DNA from: JBCCCJ01 sp039029315
Lineage (GTDB): Bacteria; Bacteroidota; Bacteroidia; J057
DNA: 64,000 bases
Direction of reading: 5' to 3'
Assembly (NCBI GenBank): GCA_039029315.1
Contig: JBCCGK010000043.1
Span: 23,601 to 87,600 of the forward strand
Shown: one piece after another, positions 16,660 through 25,486 of the stretch
Layout of the letters: every line of letters begins with the position of its first letter
Position numbering within the stretch: position 1 is the first letter of the stretch
Position numbers and translations under genes: made by a program
The notes under the pieces: model-generated
The model's input: the letters and a program-made list of their open reading frames with translations, nothing else
The model's database searches: none
Told to the model about the DNA's origin: nothing

Positions 16660-18327
16660 TCATTCCTTGCGAAACCCCAGATCGGTAACACGTCCAGCAT
16701 TGAGCCGAAAACCGATAAGCTCCTTGCCCTCTCTCTCAAAAGCAAACTGTAGACCCTCTGACACAAACTGATCCTTGCCAATCCACTTGAGTGGTTGTGG
16801 TTTTTGATAGCCAATGTGCCAGACAAGGATCTCCTCTTTCAGAGAAATCTCATAGTGTGTCAGCAATTCTTCCGAATAATAGGACCCAACATAGGCAGTC
16901 AAATCTTCATTCATGACACCCCCTTTTCGCTGACAGACAATATCACTCCCGCCCTGATTCACAATCATCACGTTGGTTTTCCCTTCACTTAGGTCCGAGA
17001 ATTCCATCGTCAAGCGGCTATTTCCAGGAATCATGAACACATTCTTCGCTACAGGCGACATGGTATATGTGACCTGATTCCAGTCCTGGCGTACATGCAA
17101 GGAATCTGCCTGAAGACTGATTTCAATTTCAAATCCATTAGGAAGTAAATATGAACCAATAAATGGATTCATGTCCTCTGGGGAGAGGGTCAAAAAGACT
17201 TGTGCTGCTTCCTCAGCTTCTCCTGTCGCTGATTGTTCAGGCGGATCCATCATTTCCGTTAAAAAAATGTCCGCTACTTCATGAGCTTTCCCTGCCGAAT
17301 TGAAGCTTGACACATTTGCCAGAATGATCACAGAAAAGTTCTGTTCCGGGAATCGCAGCAAATAAGTCCGATAGCCAGCAAGTGCCCCGCCATGTCCAAC
17401 TGTTTTTAAGCCTTTATAGGCATCATTTACCACCCCACATGCATACCCACTGCTCTCACCATTGTTCAGAAGCCCATCTTCATGCATCTTCTCAATCAAG
17501 TCATTTGTTCCTTTCCCCAATTGATTCTGATAAAAATTCTGATCCCACAGATACAAATCTTCCACAGTAGTATATAATCCGCCTGAACCGACTAGATCAA
17601 AGCGCATGATGAGATTGTCATAGCTTTCTCCAGCATCTTGATAGCTGAAAGCCCGATTTTTGATCAATCGATTGACATCATCGTGAAAGCGAGTATGTTT
17701 CATGCCTAATGGCCCAAACATATGTTCTGCCGCAAACTCCTTGATGGACTGGCCAGATACCTTTTCGACGATCATCGCCAACATAAAGTAGCAGGAGTTG
17801 CTATAGAGATATTTCTCGCCAGGGGAAAAGTTGAGCGTTTGTTGCCGCTTGATCAACTCATATACAGCGTGTTCATCTATATGATCCAGGTAGCTATTTC
17901 CAGCCAGACTCCACAAGGTCAGATAGTCTCTCACTCCACTGGTGTGATGGATAAAGTGTCGAATCGAGAGTGGGCTCTCATATCGTGGAAAGTCAGGCAG
18001 ATAGGTTTGAATATCAGCATCCAATGACAGTTTTCCTTGCTCTTCCAGCAGCAAAATGGCAAAGGTTACGAATTGCTTGGATACGGAGGCAGCATAAAAG
18101 ACAGAACGCGAACTCAATGGAATATCATGCTCCAGATCCGCCATTCCATATCCTTTGGTATAGACAAGTTCTCCTTCTTTGACAATTCCGAGGGCCAATC
18201 CAGGCGTATGTGTGCTATTCCATGGCTCAAACAACTTGTCTACCTGGGATTGTTGTTCTGGACGTATTTGAGCGAACAGCGGAGACATTAGTAGACAAAG
18301 ATTAACAATCAAAAGTAAACGATTCAT
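16660..18327 (-). CDS. Serine beta-lactamase-like hydrolase (class C / DD-peptidase fold)
   Basis: 555 residues from the ATG at 18327, which gives a signal peptide (LLLIVNLCLLMSPLFAQ). The open frame upstream looks non-coding. Catalytic motifs: SVSK (Ser81-x-x-Lys84), YSN in KYLYSNSCYFM, and HGG in TVGHGGALAGYRTYLLRF. These are the SxxK, YxN and KTG-equivalent motifs of the Pfam Beta-lactamase family. After the catalytic domain come about 170 residues of beta-rich sequence (a lipocalin-like tail common in such proteins). Probably a periplasmic esterase or peptidase, not necessarily a resistance enzyme. Confidence 0.9.
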   Translation of the reverse strand: MNRLLLIVNLCLLMSPLFAQIRPEQQSQVDKLFEPWNSTHTPGLALGIVKEGELVYTKGYGMADLEHDIPLSSRSVFYAASVSKQFVTFAILLLEEQGKLSLDADIQTYLPDFPRYESPLSIRHFIHHTSGVRDYLTLWSLAGNSYLDHIDEHAVYELIKRQQTLNFSPGEKYLYSNSCYFMLAMIVEKVSGQSIKEFAAEHMFGPLGMKHTRFHDDVNRLIKNRAFSYQDAGESYDNLIMRFDLVGSGGLYTTVEDLYLWDQNFYQNQLGKGTNDLIEKMHEDGLLNNGESSGYACGVVNDAYKGLKTVGHGGALAGYRTYLLRFPEQNFSVIILANVSSFNSAGKAHEVADIFLTEMMDPPEQSATGEAEEAAQVFLTLSPEDMNPFIGSYLLPNGFEIEISLQADSLHVRQDWNQVTYTMSPVAKNVFMIPGNSRLTMEFSDLSEGKTNVMIVNQGGSDIVCQRKGGVMNEDLTAYVGSYYSEELLTHYEISLKEEILVWHIGYQKPQPLKWIGKDQFVSEGLQFAFEREGKELIGFRLNAGRVTDLGFRKE

Positions 18328-18640
18328 AAAGCAAGTCTGTTGGAAATCAAAAAAATGTAGGATGAAACATGCGTTACCGAATGTTTTTGATGACATTCCG
18401 ACGGTCAGAATTCCGGAGCTATAGATGGGGAATGACAACTGTTGCATCCCTTCTTGACTGTCGTTCTCACAAGGTAACAGAACCTTCACCAGACCAACTT
18501 TCACTCCAACATGCTCCATGCAGCCTTTCGGAAAGGCATGTGAAGACCATAAGCAAATTGATGTTACACAGGAGTAAGGTACAACGCACTTTTGAATTTA
18601 TTCAATTGGATTTTCCCCATTTGTACTATAATTTTTCTCC
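18328..18640. other. Divergent intergenic region
   Basis: About 313 bases between the leftward serine hydrolase and the rightward glycosidase. It should contain both promoters. I see only a weak partial dyad around 18376-18402 and no exact TAnnTTTG box. Confidence 0.35.
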
Positions 18641-21559
18641 ATGAAACCTCTCCTACTCTTTTTCCTGATTCTGGGATATATTCTATATGGACATTCCCAA
18701 CCTTTTTCGAACGGATACCCTTTCTATTTGCCATCCAATGATTCTCTTTCCAGAGAGTTTCTGCCAGATTTTCCCGCTTCCCCTATAGGCCCTGAGGAGG
18801 CGATCGGGATCAATTCTGAAGGAGATTTTGTGATCAAGGGTGAACCGATCAGATTCTGGGGAGTCAACTTGACTGCCAGAGGTGCCTTCCCTCCCAAAAA
18901 CAAAGCCAATGAAATCGCTGCACGCATGCGCAAGATGGGGATCAATCTTGTTCGGTTTCACCATCTTGACAATCCTTGGGCTGGAAATGATGGCAGCATT
19001 TTCCTCAACGGACAGGGCACCAGAAACCTGAATGCTACCACGCTAGACCGGATGGAATTCCTGATTGCAGCCTTCAAGCGGAATGGAATTTATGTCAATA
19101 TGAACCTCAATGTATCAAGAACCTTTCAGGAACAGGATGGGGTAGTGAATGCAGACTCTTTGGTAGATTTTGCCAAGGCAGTTACCACCTTCGATCCCTG
19201 GTTGATCACCCTTCAGGAAGAATATGCAGACCAACTCTTGTCGCATGTCAACCCATATACAGGTCTGGCCCTTAAGGATGATCCTGTACTCGCCATGGTC
19301 GAAACCATCAATGAGAACACGCTTTACGGATTTTGGAAAGGGGATCGGCTCCGGGCATTCTCTGCCGGCGGCTCTCTGATACGCAGACATGTAGAGTTGC
19401 TGGATAGTCTCTGGCATGAATTTCTCCTGGACAAATATCAGGATGATGCGAGTCTGACTGCTTCCTGGAATACAGGAAGTGTGGCTTCCGGACAGGGCAA
19501 TCAGGTTCAGGATGGTGGATTTGAAAGTGGGAATCTCAACCAATGGACCATGGAAACCCACAGCACTGCGCAGGCCACTTCCTCTCTCAGCACTACCTCT
19601 CCCTTTGCTGGAAGCAGTTCAGCTGAGGTAGATGTAACTCACATCACCGGGACAGACTGGCATGTACAATTTTATCAGGGCGGCTTGAGCATGAACAAGG
19701 ACAGTGTGTATGCTGTGACCTTTGCGGCCAGATCAGATGCCAACCGCAACATTAATATCGGTGTCCAGCAGAATGTCAGCCCTTGGGATTATTATGGAGG
19801 AAGTCAATATGCGCTGACTCCTGTTTGGCAGACTTTTACCTTTACCTTTGTCGCTCCAACGGATTTGCAAGGAGAATTGCGAATCGGTTACAATTTTGCC
19901 AATCAGACAGGCAAAGTATGGTTTGATGACATCAGTCTGGCTTCTCCTTCCAAAAGTGGGCTGCAAACTGGCGAATCCCTGATCCAGCGAAATATCAAAA
20001 GAATTCTGTATGGAGAGCGTCTGTCCTTCACTGACCAGCGGATTGCCGATCAAGCCGAATTCTATATCAAGATCCAGCGGGAATTCCTTCAGGGAATGTA
20101 CAATTATCTGAAGGCCCTGGGAATCAGTGCTCCCATCACAGGAACCAATGCACTCGTAGGACCAGCAGATGCCATGCATCAACAAGATTTGGATTATATC
20201 GACGACCACAACTATTGGGATCATCCCTGGTTCCCAAGCACTCCATGGGACCCTTATGATTGGCTATTGAGAAATGAAGCGGCACTCAAAGATCCCGGGA
20301 TTGAAGCAATGTCCAATATCTTTAGTGGTCTGGCAATCGACAAGAAACCCTATACTGTCAGCGAATACAATCATCCCTTTCCCAATCGCTATCAGGTGGA
20401 AATGGTTCCCATGCTTACCTCCTACGCCTCTTTCCATGGGGCAGATGGGTTGATGTTCTTTGAATATGAAGGAGGCAGTGATTGGGACACTGATATTGTC
20501 GATGGATTTTTTTCTATCAATCGGAATACAGCTCTGATGAGTCTCTTTCCAGCTTGCGCCTATGCTTATCGGTCGTATAAAATTGCGGAAGCCTCTCACA
20601 CATACCTGATTGAGTATAGCCCGGAATTTGTTTGGGAATCTCCCCTACAGGACAATAGTGGAAGGTGGGGAAAATGGTTGCCTTATGACCCAACCCTCGC
20701 ATTGACCCACAACATTCGAACCGTAGGCTATCAAGGAAGCTCAGATCCAGATCTAGCCCAACTCCCCCCTCCTTCTTCCTCGAATTTTCTCAGCTCTACA
20801 GGCCAAATTCGATTGCAGACTGATCTCGGATTGCATTCGACCTTTGCAGCAGGCTATGTGAGTATTACGGGATTCTTGCAGGATGCGACACATCATATTG
20901 TCGGGAATCTACAGCTGCAACAAGCCAATGATTTTGGGGCACTCAGCTGGATTGCCTTGAGCGGGGATTCCTTACTAACTGCTGAGCGCTCTCTGTTGAC
21001 ACTGTCTTCTCGTTTGCAAAACACCAATATGCAGTGGGACGGCACTCGAACTGTGCACAACAATTGGGGATCTCCTCCTACTCTGATGCAGCCCTTGACA
21101 GTTCAGCTCAGATTGAACATACAAGCAGATTCTGTTCGCCTCTATCCCCTGGATGAAACAGGCCTTCACAGCAGTTATCAAACCCTTCTCCCGATTGGTC
21201 CCAATCTCTTTGATCTGACGCTTGATCAATCCACTGATCAAACCCCCTGGTATGGACTTGAAGCTATTGGAAAAGGGATTCCTCTCCAGCAAGATGATCT
21301 TGTTGACTTGATTTCTCTCAGGGTTTTTCCCAATCCAGCCAAGGAGTATGTGATATTCCAATATTCGACCGACAGACAGGATCAGGCCTTTGTCGAATTG
21401 TATGACCTTCTGGGCAAATTGATCCAGGTCACCCCTTCCGAACATTCCTCTGTCGAACAGCAATTGGTTCTTCCCATTGATGAGCTATCAGCTGGCGTGT
21501 ATCACTATCGATTTCATTTGGGGAACAGATCCTCAGTTGGCAAATTGATCGTTGAATAG
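18641..21559 (+). CDS. Secreted GH-A-clan-like glycosidase with inserted CBM and T9SS sorting domain
   Basis: 972 residues. Signal peptide at 1-19, then a TIM-barrel start (IKGEPIRFWGVNLTARGAFP, then ARMRKMGINLVRFHHLDN). The candidate acid/base Glu is in MVETINENTLYGFW (about residue 221) and the candidate nucleophile Glu in YTVSEYNHPFPN (about residue 573). Between them, at about 289-435, sits a jelly-roll of the CBM4/9 type (VQDGGFESGNLNQWTM ... GKVWFDDISLA), inserted into the barrel. The last 80 residues (FPNPAKEYVIFQYS ... GVYHYRFHLGNRSSVGKLIV) are a type A T9SS sorting domain. It probably acts on a polysaccharide at the cell surface. The family number cannot be fixed by eye. Confidence 0.85.
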   Translation: MKPLLLFFLILGYILYGHSQPFSNGYPFYLPSNDSLSREFLPDFPASPIGPEEAIGINSEGDFVIKGEPIRFWGVNLTARGAFPPKNKANEIAARMRKMGINLVRFHHLDNPWAGNDGSIFLNGQGTRNLNATTLDRMEFLIAAFKRNGIYVNMNLNVSRTFQEQDGVVNADSLVDFAKAVTTFDPWLITLQEEYADQLLSHVNPYTGLALKDDPVLAMVETINENTLYGFWKGDRLRAFSAGGSLIRRHVELLDSLWHEFLLDKYQDDASLTASWNTGSVASGQGNQVQDGGFESGNLNQWTMETHSTAQATSSLSTTSPFAGSSSAEVDVTHITGTDWHVQFYQGGLSMNKDSVYAVTFAARSDANRNINIGVQQNVSPWDYYGGSQYALTPVWQTFTFTFVAPTDLQGELRIGYNFANQTGKVWFDDISLASPSKSGLQTGESLIQRNIKRILYGERLSFTDQRIADQAEFYIKIQREFLQGMYNYLKALGISAPITGTNALVGPADAMHQQDLDYIDDHNYWDHPWFPSTPWDPYDWLLRNEAALKDPGIEAMSNIFSGLAIDKKPYTVSEYNHPFPNRYQVEMVPMLTSYASFHGADGLMFFEYEGGSDWDTDIVDGFFSINRNTALMSLFPACAYAYRSYKIAEASHTYLIEYSPEFVWESPLQDNSGRWGKWLPYDPTLALTHNIRTVGYQGSSDPDLAQLPPPSSSNFLSSTGQIRLQTDLGLHSTFAAGYVSITGFLQDATHHIVGNLQLQQANDFGALSWIALSGDSLLTAERSLLTLSSRLQNTNMQWDGTRTVHNNWGSPPTLMQPLTVQLRLNIQADSVRLYPLDETGLHSSYQTLLPIGPNLFDLTLDQSTDQTPWYGLEAIGKGIPLQQDDLVDLISLRVFPNPAKEYVIFQYSTDRQDQAFVELYDLLGKLIQVTPSEHSSVEQQLVLPIDELSAGVYHYRFHLGNRSSVGKLIVE

Positions 21560-21617
21560 CACCTCATTTTGTTCAGATCCATTTTATCCCAAACGCTTTG
21601 CTAAACAGAAACCGCTT

Positions 21618-22160
21618 ATGGAAGACAAGTCACTTACTCCTGGCCCACTGGAGCAATTCAAGGCCATCCTCGCTTTGCCATTTGTGGTTCTGATCGTAGT
21701 TCCCACGAGTATCATCTGGGATTCATATCGTTTGCCAATTGATCCCATCGGAACGCTTCCTTCAACAGTCGCCATAGCATTGGGGGTCCTTTTCCTTTTG
21801 CTTGGCCTTCCCTTGTTTGTTCAGGCCATTCGACTATTCATCCTGATTGGGAAAGGGACATTGGCTCCCTGGAAGCCGACGCGAAAGCTTGTCGTCAAAA
21901 GCCTGTATCGACATATGCGCAATCCTATGATTACGGGAGTTATCCTCATTCTCCTGGCTGAATCCTTGTTGTTGAAAAGCAGCGGGATTCTATTGTGGGG
22001 GCTCTTCTTTTTCCTCCTCAATCATCTGTACTTTCGGCTAAAAGAGGAACCGGACCTCCTCAAACGGTTTGGGGACGAATATCAGGAATACAAAACCAAT
22101 GTTCCCAGATGGATTCCTCGCTTTCCCGGCTGGCATCCAGAATCATCTCAATCATCTTGA
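21618..22160 (+). CDS. Isoprenylcysteine methyltransferase-like / phospholipid methyltransferase membrane protein
   Basis: 180 residues from the ATG at 21618. Four or so hydrophobic helices, then the family's cytosolic C-terminal SAM-binding region: LVVKSLYRHMRNPMITGVIL, LNHLYFRLKEEPDLLKRFGD and EYQEYKTNVPRWIPRF. This is the PEMT/ICMT-like pattern (RNPxxxG ... EExxLxxxFGxxYxxYxxxVPRxxP). The substrate is unknown; it is probably a lipid or small-molecule methyltransferase. The start lies 58 bases after the glycosidase stop, and the next small gene follows in 5 bases. Confidence 0.82.
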   Translation: MEDKSLTPGPLEQFKAILALPFVVLIVVPTSIIWDSYRLPIDPIGTLPSTVAIALGVLFLLLGLPLFVQAIRLFILIGKGTLAPWKPTRKLVVKSLYRHMRNPMITGVILILLAESLLLKSSGILLWGLFFFLLNHLYFRLKEEPDLLKRFGDEYQEYKTNVPRWIPRFPGWHPESSQSS

Positions 22161-22165
22161 CCAAT

Positions 22166-22399
22166 ATGAAAACATTTCCCTCCTGGGTTTGGCTTGTCTT
22201 TGCCAGTCTGTTCGCCCTATCGATTCCCTGGTATCTGCCTCCGGACCTTAGCATGATGTTGGTGGCAGGTCTCCCACTATGGCTATTGAGTTGTATACTT
22301 GCCATTGTAGGTATGGCATTTTTTTCGCTTCTGATTATCCGGATATATTGGGAAGAAGAGGATGAAGAAGTGATTCACCCCCAACAGCAAGTAGAATGA
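22166..22399 (+). CDS. Small two-helix membrane protein, DUF3311-like
   Basis: 77 residues with two transmembrane helices (WVWLVFASLFALSIPWYLPP and LPLWLLSCILAIVGMAFFSL) and an acidic tail. DUF3311-type subunits are typically encoded directly before sodium:solute symporters, as here, where its stop overlaps the symporter ATG by 4 bases. It is probably an accessory subunit or assembly partner of that transporter. Confidence 0.72.
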   Translation: MKTFPSWVWLVFASLFALSIPWYLPPDLSMMLVAGLPLWLLSCILAIVGMAFFSLLIIRIYWEEEDEEVIHPQQQVE

Positions 22400-23829
22400 C
22401 GATGCAATCAGCCGTCATCGCCAGCATCGGAATCTATATGCTTCTCCTGCTGATATTGGGAATCTGGGCCAGCAGATTGCGCAAGAGCAATTCCCTGAAA
22501 GATTTTTATTTGGCTGGTGGAGGATTGGGATCATTCGTCCTGCTTCTGACCTTGTATGCAACCCAATACAGTGCCAATACCATGTTGGTCGTTCCGGCAG
22601 AAGTTGTCAATAAGGGAATGGGGATGATCATGGTGTTGGGGTATATGACAGCCATTGTGGTTTTTTATTTGGCTTTTGCTCCCCAATTGTATCGTGTTTC
22701 CAAACGAGAGCAATTCATTACGCCAGGAGACTGGTTTGACTTCAGGTTTCAGATGCCTGCCCTGACCTTGCTGGCCAATATCGTTTTGCTGGTCGTTTCC
22801 ATCAATTTTTTGCTGGCTCAACTCATGGCGATGGGACATATAGCTGAAGGCATTACCGGGGGGCAAATTCCCTATTGGGCCGGGGTTGTTTTCCTGGCTG
22901 TGGTTGTCATTCTGTACGAAACTCTGGGGGGAATGCAGGCAGTGGCTTGGACAGATGTGATACAAGGATTGATGATGTTGATTGGGCTGGGAGGCTTATT
23001 CGTAATAGTCATTGGAGGCGACACACAGATAACGGATGTCAGTGAATGGTTGTTGGAGCATCAGCCAGAAAAAATCCAGGTACCTTCAGGAGAATTCAGA
23101 ATCTATTGGGCCAGTACAGTCTTAATGGTTGGAATGGGCGCTGCTGTGTATCCACAAGTAATTCAAAGGATTTATGCTTCCCGGAGCATAAAGGTTCTCA
23201 AACAATCTCTGGGAGCGATGGTTTTCATGCCATTGGTGACGGTATTGATCCTGTTCTTGTTGGGGATCTTGAGTATTCCCCATTTCGCGGAGGCTGAATC
23301 TGTGGCATCGGACGCTGTTCTCCCTCAAATGTTGGAGATCTGGAGTCAGCATTCTCCACTTGCTTTGGTGTTTGCTGTCATGATGGTGGTCGGATTACTG
23401 GCTGCAACCATGTCTACCGCAGACTCTGTCCTCCTCTCCCTGTCCTCTATTGTTGCCCAGGATATATTGGGAAAATCTGTCATGAAAACTGTTCCCGAGG
23501 AGCGTTTGACCACTATCGGGAAACTGGTCTCCTGGCTGGTGATGGCGAGCATGGTGATCTGGGCTTTGCAACCTCAAATTACCTTATGGGGCCTCATCGA
23601 ATTGAAAATGCAGATCCTGGTTCAGATCGTTCCCTTATTTCTTCTGGGATTGCATGATCAGCGGTTCGATGGCTATGCTGCATTGGCAGGCTTGTGTGCT
23701 GGATTATTCATCGCACTGACGGGCTTTTTCTTTGGAATCAAGACAATCGGGGGAATTCAGCTAGGGCTAATTGGATTCGGGCTGAATATGATCATTTCGA
23801 TAGGGATTGCAAACATGAGAGGCAGATAG
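22396..23829 (+). CDS. Sodium:solute symporter (SSS family)
   Basis: 477 residues, about 13 membrane helices. SSS signatures are seen in SLKDFYLAGGGLGSFVLLLT, YATQYSANTMLVVPAEVVNKG, YETLGGMQAVAWTDVIQGLM and AATMSTADSVLLSLSSIVAQ (Na2 site serines). The protein is related to the PanF/proline/pantothenate branch, but the substrate is not determined by motif. Coupled to the preceding small DUF3311-like protein. Confidence 0.9.
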   Translation: MTMQSAVIASIGIYMLLLLILGIWASRLRKSNSLKDFYLAGGGLGSFVLLLTLYATQYSANTMLVVPAEVVNKGMGMIMVLGYMTAIVVFYLAFAPQLYRVSKREQFITPGDWFDFRFQMPALTLLANIVLLVVSINFLLAQLMAMGHIAEGITGGQIPYWAGVVFLAVVVILYETLGGMQAVAWTDVIQGLMMLIGLGGLFVIVIGGDTQITDVSEWLLEHQPEKIQVPSGEFRIYWASTVLMVGMGAAVYPQVIQRIYASRSIKVLKQSLGAMVFMPLVTVLILFLLGILSIPHFAEAESVASDAVLPQMLEIWSQHSPLALVFAVMMVVGLLAATMSTADSVLLSLSSIVAQDILGKSVMKTVPEERLTTIGKLVSWLVMASMVIWALQPQITLWGLIELKMQILVQIVPLFLLGLHDQRFDGYAALAGLCAGLFIALTGFFFGIKTIGGIQLGLIGFGLNMIISIGIANMRGR

Positions 23830-23922
23830 TTCCCTATTTCACTAACAATTTTTTGACTGTTCCTTAGCTTGTTTACACGCTGTCTTTTTTCTACATCAAA
23901 GTCGTATCCATTTATAGGAAGA

Positions 23923-24084
23923 GGTAGTGGTTCAACTGTAATGCTAATCTACCTACAGAATATTTGTAGAGATGATCGGCAGACCATCTCTCGCTTTGCC
24001 TATCGTAGATAGAAAGGCATCCCCTTCAACATCCCACCTAGCAATGGTCTGCCGATCATTGCTACGTGCCGATGACAGCCTTAC
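23923..24084. repeat. Structured intergenic repeat, copy 1
   Basis: About 162 bases closely matching 63837-64000. Differences are a handful of substitutions and a 4-base gap in the central loop. A 17-bp inverted repeat, GATGATCGGCAGACCAT (23971-23987) with ATGGTCTGCCGATCATT (24044-24060), can form a long hairpin. Its 56-base loop has a second small stem (TGCCTATC / GATA..GGCA). Outer bases GTAATGCT and AGCCTTAC also pair 7 of 8. No open frame, and no obvious target-site duplication. It could be a MITE-like element or a structured RNA. Confidence 0.75.
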
Positions 24085-24209
24085 ATGTATTGCAATACCT
24101 AGGAACATCTATTCTACTTTCATCGATTTAGCTATTTAGACCATGACAACAGCCTCCAATAAGTATGCAGAACTTAGACTGGAGAATGGCACTGTTCCGT
24201 CCAACAGAA

Positions 24210-24249
24210 ATCCCGGAGACTCTCTGCATCAGCAAAGGATCTCCGGGAT
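24210..24249. terminator. Perfect 10-bp hairpin
   Basis: ATCCCGGAGA and TCTCCGGGAT form a perfect stem around a 20-base loop, 60 bases past the stop of the leftward desaturase gene. No T-tract. Probably a 3'-end or terminator structure for that gene, or part of the adjacent repeat region. Confidence 0.45.
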
Positions 24250-24309
24250 CAGGGAACGAGGCGAATTGCTCCTCATTCCGGACGAGGCTCATTCCCCCGC
24301 CACTTATGC

Positions 24310-25419
24310 CTAGTTTCCCATGGCAGGAAGAGAATCATATTTGCCAAGAATTCGCAGCATCTTCATATGCTCGTACAAGGCATGAAAGAAGGTAGGCTGC
24401 ACATAATATGGCAAGTCAAATTCCTTGGCTGTCTGCTGGACAATTTTTGAAATTTTTCGGTAATGCACATGGCAAATCTTCGGGAACAAATGATGCTCAA
24501 TTTGATAATTCAATCCGCCTAGACACCAGGAAAAAATACGGCTAGTAGGTGAAAAATTCGTGGTAGTCAACAGTTGGTGGACTGCCCAGTTATTTTCCAT
24601 ATTTCCTTCATTATCAGGCAGGGGATATTCACAATCTGGCATGACGTGAGCCAACTGAAATATGGAAGTCAGAATAAATCCGGCAACAAAATGCATACTC
24701 AGAAATCCGACCAATACCATCCACCAGGCCATTGGAAAGAAGATTATCGGAATCACAAGAAAGACTGAATAATAAAAGGCTTTATAGGCAGACAGTTTGA
24801 GGAGTTTTTCAAGAAAGATATTTTTCTTGGTCCCCAGAAATCCATTCTGATGATACCTGACAAGTTTGGTGTAATCATTGACTGTAATCCAGCTCAGGGT
24901 CATAAATCCATAGAGGAACCATCCATAAATGTGTTGGAGTCGATGGAAGCCATGACGCTTTTTGTGTGGGGATAGCCGAAGGACCAATTCTACTGCAATG
25001 TCTTCATCATGTTCTTCAATATTGGTATAAGAATGATGTAGGCGATTGTGCTGAATTTTCCAGATCCCTACATATCCACCCAGGAGATTGAGCCATTTGC
25101 CAATATATTTGTTGACGGTGGGGTTCTGAGAATAGGCTCCATGATTGGCATCATGCATGACACACATTCCTATACCAGAAGCGCCCAATCCCATCAAAAC
25201 CCACATTATGATCACCATCAAGGGGCTGGTAAAAACGCCAGTAGCCAACAGTACATAGGGGGCTAAATACAAGGAAATCATGAAGATCGTTTTGATCACC
25301 ATCTCAGCATTCCCATAACTGGATATATTATGTTCAGCAAAGTATTCCTTCACGCGTTCTCGAATCGCATAAACGAATTCTGTATTTTCTTTAGAAAATT
25401 TAACTGCTTTGGTGCTCAT
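24310..25419 (-). CDS. Membrane fatty acid desaturase (copy A)
   Basis: 369 residues with four or more hydrophobic segments and the three histidine boxes of di-iron acyl desaturases: HDANHGAYS, HNRLHHSYTN and QIEHHLFP. The Gln in the third box is typical of front-end and linoleoyl-CoA-type desaturases, though no cytochrome b5 domain is fused. Very similar in sequence and layout to the gene at 25487 (both begin with a ..VKFSKEN.EF start and share most motifs), so they are a tandem duplication. They probably introduce double bonds into membrane acyl chains or sphingolipids. Confidence 0.92.
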   Translation of the reverse strand: MSTKAVKFSKENTEFVYAIRERVKEYFAEHNISSYGNAEMVIKTIFMISLYLAPYVLLATGVFTSPLMVIIMWVLMGLGASGIGMCVMHDANHGAYSQNPTVNKYIGKWLNLLGGYVGIWKIQHNRLHHSYTNIEEHDEDIAVELVLRLSPHKKRHGFHRLQHIYGWFLYGFMTLSWITVNDYTKLVRYHQNGFLGTKKNIFLEKLLKLSAYKAFYYSVFLVIPIIFFPMAWWMVLVGFLSMHFVAGFILTSIFQLAHVMPDCEYPLPDNEGNMENNWAVHQLLTTTNFSPTSRIFSWCLGGLNYQIEHHLFPKICHVHYRKISKIVQQTAKEFDLPYYVQPTFFHALYEHMKMLRILGKYDSLPAMGN

Positions 25420-25486
25420 AGGAGAAAGATGTTGAAAGATAATTAATAAGCTTCCATTCGTTAGTCAGGAAGTGTTCTCATGTGAT

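Noticed and set aside
18328..18519. N-terminal extension of the serine hydrolase frame
   Set aside because: The signal peptide starts at the ATG at 18327; the preceding 64 codons do not look coding.
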